From NCBI GenBank assembly GCA_032358255.1, contig JAULBX010028603.1, positions 62,001 through 126,000 on the forward strand: a stretch of 64,000 nucleotides of DNA, read 5' to 3'. Positions 24,601 through 36,600 of the stretch are shown piece after piece. Below the pieces are notes generated by a model. It did not search any database, was not told the origin of the DNA, and worked only from the letters and a program-made list of their open reading frames with translations. Numbering within the stretch: position 1 is the first letter of the stretch; each line of letters opens with the position of its first letter. Made by a program: the position numbers and the translations under genes. Source of the DNA: Heterotrichella gracilis. Its lineage: Eukaryota > Sar > Xanthophyceae > Tribonematales > Xanthonemataceae.

Positions 24601-27600
24601 CACCAGATCAGCCCCGCCAGGCAGCCGCCAGGTCGACCAGCTTGCCGCACCGCACCGGGCGCCGCTATCACCCGCTCCACCGCTGCCGCCATGCGCGCCG
24701 CTGCCCACGCGCCATCCCCAGCTGCTGTGGGGGCGGGTGCGGGTGCGGCAGGCTGCGTGGCCCCAGCGGGGGGTGCCAGCATAGAGGGGAAGTGTACAGC
24801 AGCGCCTGACTCGGCCCGCAGTAGCGCTTCCATCTGCACGGGAGGGGATGTCACGTGACTTGGACATGGTTTGTACGGGGCTTGACACAGTGAATGCGGC
24901 ATGCACCACATGCCATAGTTGAGCCTAGGTGGACACAGGAAGCTGGGGTGTAGCTTCTCAGGAGCTTTGTCACCACTCCAAACCTGCATCTATCTTTTTT
25001 ACCCTATGTTGCCAGGTGGGTGCGCCTGGCATGCATTGCACGAGTACTCGAGGTGCACCCGATAATGCATGCATATACATCTGGGTTGACATGCAAAGAT
25101 TCATAACTCGGCGTTTCATAGACCAAAACCAGTTCGGAAAACGTTTCAACCTAACTTTTCGTCGATAGCCTTAACAGCCCCCAGTTTCTTGTCCGCATAT
25201 TCCCATTGACACTCCACCTGGCTGTGGGGCAACAGAACGGCACTTGCATTCGCTGCACCACACCAGGCTCCCACTAAACCAATGGTCGACAACAGCACGA
25301 AAACAGACGCGGCAGGCACCTCGTCGCCGCAGCCTGCCCCGTCCCTAACGGTGGTGAGCACCTACGACGTATCGGGCGATGCCTCGTGCAGCCTCCGCAC
25401 CACCGACAGCTTCCTCATACGGGCCCACAAGGGCGTGCTGGCAAACAGCTCGGAGGTGTTCAGGACCCTGTTCGCGGACTGCCCTGGCGACCAGGTGCCT
25501 GTTGACGAGACCCGGCAGGAGCTGGACGTGCTGCTTGAGCAGCTGTACGTGGCCTTCAGAACCCCAATTACCCTAGACAACCTGGCCACCCTCGCCCGCC
25601 TGGCTGAGAAGTATGACATGCCCTTCCTCAAGGCCAAGTGCGACCAGATAGCCTGCGACGGCAGCGTTCTGCCCCTCACAGCTGCCAACCTGGGCACCGC
25701 ACTCAAGATCGCCACCGCTGGCAACCTGCCCACCCTGTCCCAGCGGTGCGCCGCGATGGCCTCCCAGCACCCCCTGGAGGTGCTGTATGCGCAGCCCGAG
25801 CAGTGCATCGCCTCCCTGCCACGTGGCATCCCCATGCAGCTGCTGGGCGCCACTGCCACCCTGGCGGCGGAGGCGCACTACGGCTGTCAGGCCTGGTGCA
25901 CAGCCGCGCTGGAGCAGGTGGGGGCGGGATGGGGGAACACACAACACACTGGGCATGAGCACCCGGCAGTGGCAGCAGCAGAACAGCGAGACTGGCCAGC
26001 GCACAAGCATTTGTATAAGCTAACGCAGGCAACCACCTGCACATGTCCCAGCTGTGCACACCGGCCCCTCAACCGGTCCCCCGCACCACCCACACCAGCA
26101 CCCCCATGGATGCAATTGCACCCCATCTCCATCATCGCAATCATGCCCCTCGACCCCCTCCCCGCAGGTCCAGCACCTGCAGGCCCAGGTAGACGAGCGC
26201 AACCAGCGCAAGGGCCAGCTCAAGGTGTGCGTCAACATAGTCAAGCGGGCGCTCATGCTACTCAACCCAGCAGCGGCAGCAGCAGGTGGGTAGTAGGGCA
26301 GCAGCAGGGGTGTGGAACAGTAGGCCATGCAGGGCTGTATGAATATGTGTGCGCATGCACCACCTCCATCAAGGTGTCTAAGCTGTCTATTGCTGCTGCC
26401 TGGCTAGCTGTGTTGCTCGTCGCCCACTCCACCACCACCTTTCAGCCATGTTTATCATGCTGCCACCGCATTGATGCCTCTCGGGATGACTCCAAATGAC
26501 CTCCCCTCCCTTTCCCTTCCCGCAGACAACATTGCTTGGCAGCCCCCCGAGCGCGACCCCGCCTCGCTGCTGCCCGCCCCCACGGGTGCAGCGCCATACT
26601 ACACAGCCACAGCGCAGGCATTCTGGAAGCACCTGGACGAGGAGACACGCCAGGTGCACAGGGCGCAGGCGCCACCAGCGTAATGTGCGGGGAGGGGAGG
26701 GGGGGCAAGGCAGCTGGATGCATTATCTGGTGATGCTTGTGGGCAAATCTAGCAGCTTAGCAGGAGGTACAGCCCAGCCCCACCCACATTCCTGCGTGGA
26801 TGTTGCCAGATGAGCCAGGCACCGGAAGTTTCATCCAACATGTCAGTTCGTTAAGTTGAGTTGCAAAGGGTACATGTGCACACTATGGTTGTGGGTTGCA
26901 CATGTATGTTTAATTGTTCATTTTCAGTTGTTTACCACCCGGTCATGTGGCGGCCACTAGCCTGCTGTAAATGATACGCCACCAACCACCCTTATTGTCC
27001 ACAATTTCAGAAGCCCTATCCCTGTATGGGCTGCACAGCCTGCTGCAAAAGACCACGAGCTTTTACTGGCCTCCTGCCCTGATAACTTGGGCCAAAACTC
27101 AAAAGCAAGAGAATGAACGCTTGCAGGGTGTTACTAACGAACTAGCCGTCTTATATGCTGTTGCGCTGCTAAAAGGTTACTGCAGATTAGAATTAGAATA
27201 ATAATGTACCCGTCGCGGCTCAGAAAGCCATAGACTACACGCTGGGACAGGGGCAGCATCCCTGCAGCGGAGGTGTGCAGAGCAATGCGCGCTCACATGC
27301 AAAAACAACGGTTCGCAAGAAAAGAAAATGATCCCCGGAAAAAACAGTATAATGAGCCCGGGTTGGCTCCCTCATGACTGTCTACTGCATGATACCGGAA
27401 CTAAACAAACCCCTCAAGATTACCCCAGAAGACTCAGGAAAACCCTAAAGTGGGGATCCCCTGCACCCCAGGGACCGGTAGGCAGTCACTCGAGTCGAGA
27501 TGGGTACATGCATGCATGCTGAAACAAACGGTTAAAACCGCCAGGCTTTTCAAGGCGTTACTTTCTTTCCAGTACAATCTTTAGCAAGAAATAACGGGAC

Positions 27601-30600
27601 ATTCTTGTGCGTTGCGCGCGAACTGGCATCAAACTCCTGACGCCAACCCAACTTTCCCTGCGAAAGCATGGCGAGCAACCAGCAACCCACGCCAGCGGAG
27701 CAAGGGCCCCCAGGCTCCCACTGATCCCCCTGCCGATGCCATTATCGCCACTTACAACACCGTGGGCGACGCCAACTGCGTACTACAGACCGTGGATGGG
27801 TACAGCTTCCAGGTGCGCACACAGGGTTTGGGGTTGCGAGGTGTTGCTGTACACGGCTACAACTTACTTCGTTATGCCACCGCAGTCAGAATCACTTACG
27901 TGGAGCGTCCTTTGGTTGAATTGCATATAACGACGTGATGCATGCATTAACCGATGTGATGAGCTCCTTGGGTCATGGTGCCTGCCACCCACCCCCACCC
28001 AGGGGAGCGCTTGAGGTGTGTGTGTCTTCCAGGTGCACAAGGGCGTGCTGGCGCTGGACAGCCATGTGTTTGCAGAAATGTTCCAGGACTGCGCCGGTGG
28101 ATGTGTGTGTGTTGAGGAGACACGGGACGAGCTGGATCTTCTGCTGCAGCAGGTGTACCAGGGCTACAAGTACGCATTGACACTCGACAACCTGCCCACT
28201 GTTGTGCGCCTGGCCGACAAGTATGCCATGGAGTACATCAAGACAAAGTGCGACGAGGTGGCGTGCGCGCTGCTCAGCCCACTGGTACCCGCCCAGGTGG
28301 AGACAGCTGTTGGTATAGCACAGGATGGCAAGCTGCCCCGCCTCACTGCCCAGTGCAACCAGCTGGCTGGCAGTCACGAGCTGGAGATCGTTCGCTCCCA
28401 CCCCGAGGCCTTCATCACCTCCCTTGGCCGCGACACCCTGCTATCACTGGTGAAGGTCCTGGCACAGCAGGCGGCACTGGCTCCCGCCGCACAGCAGGTG
28501 GCTGGCACGTGGCAGAGGGAGCTGATGAGGGAAATTATTGCCACAAATAAACCCCCACCCCACGTCCCCCAGAACGACAGGTTCAAAGACATTTGCGAAC
28601 GCCTGCATGGCATGGTGTGGAAAGTGGTCGACGACATCCCGCAAGGTGGGCCGAGCACATTCCAAGCCTACACATGCCTGTTGGTTGCATCACAAACAAT
28701 AATGCTGCACCTAGAGACCCTGCTGGAACTGCCCTGGTACGTCCCCCACTTGCTGCTACCGCTCAGTAATGGTGTGCCCCCTTCAGGCCCTGGCCCCGCT
28801 TCCCACCCCCAGTCCATGGTCCAGCCCCGAGTCCCCAGCTTTAGCGCAACGTACATGGAGGGGCTGATGGCAAAGCTGGCATCGGCGGGGGCCATCAGGC
28901 CACCGCCACCGCCACAGGTACCGGTGCACATGGTTTGGGGACAGCCGCCGGCACAGGCACCACTACATGTACAACCAAATTGGGGCATGCTAATCGCACA
29001 GGCACAGGGCCTGGCGGCACAGGCACAGGGCCTGGCGGCACAGGCACAGGAGCCAAACCCGTAGGCATGCGACACTCAGCAACACCAGCAGTTTGTTGCA
29101 AGGCGCTGAGGAACAGTGGCTTATATTGGGTAGCCATAATCCGGATTCAGAGAATAGCTAAAGGATACATTGAGCAACACTTACAATTATGTGCCTGTTG
29201 ACTCTTTTTGTGAACTGTTGTTTGTGAGGATTGGCAAGATTTTCCTACGATGACCCATCAGGGGGTCCAGCCCTTCTACAGCTAGTTGTAGGAGCTACAC
29301 GGTATGCTGGAGGGCCAGGAATGGGTGCTATGCCTCGTATTCACTGTTTTTCTTTATAACATTTTGTCCTTTTGTTGTTGTTGTCGTTGTTGCAGTCCCC
29401 CCAGTTTTGCTGTCGTTCATATCTACACAAACATTGTGCCGTTTGGTGACAGCTTTGGTAACTTTCTTGGCCAAACTACTTCATGTCGCAACCTACTTTT
29501 GCAACACAGCAGTGCATGCATCCTTTCCTTATCTACATTCCTCCTATCACCTGCCCTTTGGCCCCGCACCCTCACCTGCCCGGCTAGGTGCCACGTCAGC
29601 GCATCCATGAACCCGCGCGATGCCAGGTGTCCCGCCGCCGCCTCGTCTGCGGCCATGATGTCATCCACCAGGCACCAGTACTGCTCAGCAGCGGGGCCTG
29701 CAGGGGGAACCCAAGTCCCATTAATTAACGCAGGTTTGCAGCCAATGCATGCCATGCAACTGGCAATGAAGGTACAAAGCACAATTCAAGGGCGACGAGT
29801 GCATTGCCAGGAGATTGGCTTTGAAATTCTTTCACTGTTGTTCACTGAAAAGTTGCTCCACAGCTACGCATGTTTCCTTTCAAATCGGTGGTTGGAGGTC
29901 TGCATGTCAGGTGCTCCCTGCGCATGCCACTCAACAAAAGCGCACAGTTTGGATACCCCACCACCTTCACCTCAGCACCCACCTGCCACCACCGCATCCG
30001 GCAGCATGTCCGCCAGCCGGTCCAGCAGCCTGCAGCGCATGTGATCACCACCACCACCGCACACAGCCTGCAGCAGCCGACCGCACGCGCTGCGCACGCG
30101 TGGGCTGCATGGGTTGAGCAGCAGGCGGGACACCAGCACAGCGGACTGCAGCAGGGGCACGCCGCCACCACCGCCCGCCCGCGCCTCCGCCACCCTGCGT
30201 CGCCAGCGCAGCCCGTACCTGCGCCACCCACCCACTTGCGCCATCAGCTGCTTGCCATGCTACCCTGCCCCCAGCAGAAGTTCACACATGCCATGCCATG
30301 CATTGCTCGGCAGTGCACTGCATGCGCGCCAGTGACCGCCAGTTGAGTGCTCAGCAGCAGTGCCATACACGCGATCATTCCTCCTATGAGGACCTATGCC
30401 CCATGGTGTGGGCATGCGTCACGCTGCACATAACCCAATCCTAGTACGCGGGGTTGCCCAAGGCCCAAAGTCCTGCCCTGCCCCTCACCTGAGCGCCGCG
30501 CGCATTGGCGGTGTGAGCGTGTGCGTGGCCACTTGTCGCGCTAGCTTCCCCTGCTGCTCCTCGTACTCCTTGTACCCCTTGGCGCCACCAGTCACCTCCT

Positions 30601-33600
30601 GCACACACATGCAGGCCAGTCAGGATGCGCAGGCATAGGCAGGATGCAGCGGCAACCAAGCCCCGCTACGACCACGTACATCTATTAGGTCATTGCCCCA
30701 CCCAACCCTGCCACTTTTTGGGCGGTTCATTTATTGCACTGCACTTGCCACTAAATTTAACTCACTAGAAGATTATGTTATAACGGAAAAAATCCATTTA
30801 TTTAAAAAAGATGGTAAAGGTTTGCTCTTCAAGAAAAAACATCACTACTTTTTCACTTTACTTCGAGAGGAGAGAACACTTTTGTCTAAGTAGTTTTACG
30901 CTTTTCCTTGAAGTTTCAGGGATGAGTTTGTGCCATTGCCGCTCCCTTTACAGCGGCACCCTCACCCTGCGCCCGCCTACCTGTATGGTGGCCAGCGCAC
31001 CCACGTCCTCCTCTGCCGCCTCGAATGGTTCTACCCCCTTGACGGCACCTGGGTGCGGCTCCAGCGCATGTGTGAGGAAGGAGAGGCAGGGCAGGCATAT
31101 GTGGTCCAACACCGCGGGGTTGGTGGGGGCAAACGCTGCACAGGGGTGGGGGGGTGGTGAGGTGAATGCAGGTGATCAATGGAGGCAGAGCTTTCACAGG
31201 TATGGGTGCATGTGGTGATTGATGATGGGGCATGGGCCAACTGCATCAGGTGTCACCAATTGCAACGCTGTGGGATGGATGCGGCTGCAGCCAGCATGCA
31301 ATCCATGCGTGCTCAAATTGGCAGTTGATGGCCAGGCGCATGTTGCTTCCCAGCCTGGCAGTTGCTGCTGCATCCGTGTGCACACGCTTCATGCAACAAC
31401 AGCTCTGCCACCATTAGTGCTGCGCATAGGAGCCATGCACGCCGGTTATCTGCCCTCACGGCCACTCACCCACTGCCTGCGTGAGCATGTCAAACACCAG
31501 CACAACCTGGCGCTGCCACGTGGCAACGGCCGCCAGCTCAGCAGCTGGGTCCTCGGCCGCCCACTCGCACATTGCCAGGTCAGACAGCAACACCAGCTCA
31601 TCGCGCACAGCAGCAGCAACATCAAGCGGCCTGCACAGCCACCGCCACATCATGCCATGTCAGCGCCACGCAATTAACTGCAGGTGATGCCTGCACCGCG
31701 CTCATGCCCAAGTGCATGTCCATCCACCTTCCACCAGGATGACAGACACCGCTGGAGGGTAGTGGTATGGGTGGATATGTGTCAGTGAAACAGGTGCAAG
31801 TTGGGACTTGGATCACAATGGGAATGCAACGCTAATCAGGTTATTGGGGAACCCCACTAAGAAGCTTGCCGCTGGAAGTATGCACGCCTGCCCCACCTGT
31901 GGTGCGCCACGCAGTAGATGACCCTTGCCCTGATGAGCTCTGCCAGCTCAGCACCAGCACCAGGACCCCCCGCCTGGCTGAGCACCACCAGCAGCTGCCT
32001 ACCCGCATCGCCCCCCGCACCCTTCAGGCCGCTCTTGAACACCTCCTCAACAGCACCCGCCTGCAAGCAATGTGGGGAAAGCATCACCCACCATCCATAC
32101 CCTTCCCCTGGGACCAGTCACAGCATGCAGTAGCGGCGCCTAACCATTGTGGAGCCACACGAGTCCCCTACCTGCTGGACACGGGCTGCAACAGGCTAGG
32201 TGCAGGAGCTCATCATGCATAGTGTACATTTGCATGGGCAGGGTACGCCTCAACTGCCTGGGTCGGAGCCACCCATGCAATAATGTGCCCCGGGTATTGA
32301 AATACCCATTAATATATGGTAGAAAAGTAATGAAAGAATAGTGAATAGCGTAAATCAGTAAATGTCTATGTGACAAGGTACCCATCCCCCACCGCAGCCC
32401 CAACACACGCACCTCTACTAGTGTGGTTGCCGCAGCCGGTGCCACCCTGCACAGCGCCAGCAGGAGCCCCAGCAGCTGGGTGGTGTACGCCTCACAGCAC
32501 CTGCGGGGGAAGGGAGACAAGGGGGTTAGATTAAACACATGCTCCTGCGCAGCCTCAGGCCACCAGACGCGTGACACACTACACTGTCCCAGGTCCTTTG
32601 ACCTTGGGTGCACTGTACAACCCAGCACGTTACTGCGTATTCTGTGCACTCTGAACAGCAGAAACAACACTGCCCTCCACGGAGACCATTGCTACATGGC
32701 AGCCATGGTGCAAGTGCGTGCGACCAGTGACATGTCAGCCGTACCCCACCCCCCTCACCTGTAGCTGTTGCCAGGCAGATCAGCCACCTCAAACACCTCC
32801 TTTGCACCCGCTTCCGCCCCTTCTGCCCGCATGTACTGCATCACTGCATGCCGGATGTTGCGCAGCAGCTGCCCATCCAGCACTGCCGCCTTGTGCGCTG
32901 ATCTGCACCTGTCTGTGTAGACCGACACCAGGGCAGCAGCAGACTGTGAGATGCCCTTGGGGGTGGCGGTGGGTGCAGGTGGTTGGCCGGGGGGGAGGGG
33001 GGCGCCGGGACCAGGGCCAGGTGCGCGGGGGAGGGCAGCTGAGTTGGTTACCATCCTGCAGTGGGGACTGTGTTCTGAGAACCATACCATGACCCACAAG
33101 AAGTGCGAGCGGATCCCTTATACTCCTTGCGTACATCAAGTCACGGCACACACTTCACCAATGCGTTCCACCCCAAACACAGAAGGACTGCTTCCATGCC
33201 CACCCCACCACCACCACCCACCCTGCCAGCGCCTCCAGTGCCTGCCGCCTGCTGTGCGCCTGCTGCGCCGCCCCGGGCAGTGCCGCCAGTGCCCTCCCCG
33301 CACCCTCCTCGTCAGCCAGGGGGGGGAAGTGTGAGGAGGGGGTGGCAACGGCCTGCACGTCAATCCTGCAAGGGGGGCCTACTTGGTGTAAAAACATCAT
33401 GGATGTGAGCTGTCAACCACACAGAGATGGCAAATGACAAGGTTAAAATTCCCCTTAAAAGTGCGCATTGGGAAACTGGCTTCAAGGATAGCCTTCCATG
33501 CACCTGTTCAGGACACCGGCAAATCCAACCCCTCCACCCACCTGACAAATCTTGAGTGTCCGCACTCGTTGCACAGCAGCGCATGCAGGTTGTCATAGTT

Positions 33601-36600
33601 GATGTTGCGGCAGTGGCGGCACTGGAAGGCGTTCTCCCCGCAGTAGCGGCACACGCCGTGCGGCTCAGGCACCGCGCCGCTGCACCTGGGGCAGCTCACA
33701 ACCTCGCAGGCGGCGGCGTGCAGGCGGGTGTGCACGCTCAGGAAGTCAACCTGGGGGGTGAGGGACGGGTGAGGTTTTGCATAGCATGGAAACGGCGGTG
33801 GTGATAATCTCACTATGCCTGCAGGCTGCCACCCCCATGAAGCATGCCAATGAGCGCTTGGTGCTGGCAGGTGGATATCTGGGGTGCGGGGGTGAGGCAC
33901 ACAAGGATATTGCAGTCCCATATTGCAACGAGTATTGCAGAGATTTGCCCTTGCGACTCTCACCATGACCGCCGTTGCTGTGACTGGCAGTGGCAGCTCC
34001 ACCTTGAGCTCGCGCTGCCCTGGGGCAAGGGACACGCGCCCAACCTGCTGCCACAGCTGTGGCCTGGCCTTGAGCTCGTTGCAGTCCGCCACCGGCAGCT
34101 GCGCCACCTGCAGTGCCACCTCCCTGGGGGCACACCAGGTGCGCAGCGGGGTGAGGGTGAGAGTGAGGGAGGTCAGGCGCTGCGGTGAGGCCAGGCGCCA
34201 AATGATGCGGCTGTCGGTGTAGCGGGTCTCAGCCTGAAGGGGTGGCGGGGGTGGCGGTGAGGTACGAGTCGGATCATGTCTATGTGTGTGTGTGGGGTGG
34301 GGGGGTGGGGGGGGCTGATGCATAGGGTGTGCACCTATGAGTGGTGCAGGTGCTGCAGGTGTTCTTTTGCATGCAGGATTATGCATGTATGGCTCTGTAT
34401 GGCTGCTGATCAACAAGGGGTTGAAGTGCCATTATAGGTGCGTCAGGAGCAGGTGTGCCATTGACAGTGTGGCCTCCACCCACCTGCAGCGCATCCAGCC
34501 TCTGCTGAGTTGCTTGTTGCACCAGTGATGCAGGTGGCGCATCCAGGTCATCATCAAGGTAGTAGCCCTCAAACTGGACAAGCGGCTGCACACAACAGGT
34601 AAACCACGTGTCAGCGGGACGCACACTCGGCCAACGATGGCAATGCTCATGTCACAGGTGCAAATGCTAATTCCAACAATTGTTCACATGGCCAATCTTG
34701 TACCACATGGCACCCACAGCCAGGCCAAATCACAACACATCCACCTCTGTGGATGTCCTGGAGTTAATTTCATCATCCACTCCTCACCTTGATCGCCGCA
34801 TACACGTGTGCGTATCGGTGGTCAGCCAGCTGCTGGCTCTGTGCACGCAGTGTGGCAAACACCTGGGCCACCAGGGCGGGGTCGGCCCCCTCACGCAGCA
34901 CCTGGGCCACACCAGCAGGCAGTGGGCGGGGAGGCTCGCCGGTCTGTGAGCCCTTCTTCTTTTTCTGTGAAGAGCCCTGCACATTGCACCATGCATGAGA
35001 CTACAGGCGACACATGTCAGTCAGCTGTGCACACGGTGATGGCCAGACTACATTGCTGCATGACTAAGCGCAGTTTTGGAAACTTTACACAGGCATGGTG
35101 ATCCACAGTTTTGGAAACGGCCACTAGCATGTGTCACGCACCCCCGCAAGTATCCAGCCCAGCACCCCAAAGTACTCCGCTGCCACCTCCCCACGACCAG
35201 CCAGGCTGGCGCTCCAGCTCAGCAGGCAGCGGAGCATCGCCACCTGGCCAGCCCTGGCCCACTCCTCCCCCTTAGGATTCCCCGCAGCCTCATCCAGCCT
35301 GCCCCACAGCAGCCGCACGCACTGCCCCGCCTCCTTGCGCGTCAGTGGGCAGGCCTCGCACAGCAGCAGGCGTGCCACTAGGCAGCCCCAGTAGTCATTG
35401 GAGGGGGTGGAGGGGCGGGCAGGGGTGGCGGACTGTGGCAGTAGCCAGCGCACATCCATCTCCGGTCTGCATGTGCAACCATAAGAATGGCATGTGAAAA
35501 GAAGGTAGATCGCATGAAATCATAAACAGTGATATTAAAGACAACAATCAGTGTCCTTAAAATTAAAGAATACCATACAAAAGCAATCGTGCTCAAGAAG
35601 CCCGCTCTGGTCGATTGTCGTGGCTCCGGCCTGTGCCCCATGTACCTCCCTGTAGAGCAAGCTCGTTACCGCATGCATCCCCCACATTCTCCCCTCTCAC
35701 CTCTTGTGCGATGAACTCCCTTCCTTCCCCTTGCCACTCCCCACCAGCCCTGCCGCCACCAGGCGCACAGCCAGCATACAACTCTCAGACCTCCACCGGG
35801 CGCCCTCCCACACCAGGCGCTGTAGCATGGCGCTGCCCCCTGTGGATGCCACGGCAGCCTGCCAGCACTTGGCCCGCTGCGCCATCAGCTCCGCCAGGCA
35901 TTTGAGTGCGGTGTGCAGCTCCACCTGTGCCATGTAGGCGCCAGGCGAGGCCGCCACCCTCCCTGATGCAGCCTCCAGGTCCTGCAGGTGGCACATGGAT
36001 AATATTGCGGGAATGATTTGTGCGCTTGTGTTTGTTTACTTGGCAGCCAGCCTGGAGCTCTTTGGATTGTGGGCTGTGCAGCACTCCAGAGAATGCGCTC
36101 CGCCAGCTAATGCCCACTGGGGCGAGGGCCCACCTCAGTGACAAGGTTGTTAAGCGAAGGCTCAGTATGGAAATTGGGGCACAATCCAACACAGTGTGCT
36201 CGCAGCAGGATGCAAAAGAGTCATTGCGAACCCCTACCTTCCATGCTTGCTGGATCCCAAACAGGATTTTTGCATCCCTGTAGCGTGAGTGGCCCCCGCA
36301 CAGCCGCAGCAGCGCGCCCCGCACCCCCCTCCTGCAACCACCCAGCGCACTGCATGCCATTACACCGCACAGCACCTCCACCCACTGCCCCAGGCCGCCT
36401 GGTGCTGCAGAGGTGGGCTTGGCACCGGGCAGAGCGGGTGCCAGTCCCGCAGCCAGCTTTGCAGCCGCCTCCGCAGCCAGTGTGTAGGGTGTGGTGAAGG
36501 TGGAGTGGCGGGTGGAGGCGGTGGGTGGGGGCTGGGAAGTGGATGGGTCCAGGGAGTTGTCATATGCGGGGTCAGATAACCTGCAGGGGAGGGAGCTCTG

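Larger units (their letters stand above)
24834..29575 (-). other. UBR4: Large UBR4 intron hosting two BTB genes
   Basis: The upstream exon 29576-29697 ends GFMDALTWHLAGQ at a GTGAGG donor. The downstream exon starts at 24833 with MEALLRAESGAA after a GTGCAG acceptor. Both edges are phase 0, so the 4.7-kb gap reads as a single intron, far longer than the usual 100-400 bases in this gene. Both BTB genes lie wholly inside it on the other strand. Confidence 0.8.
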
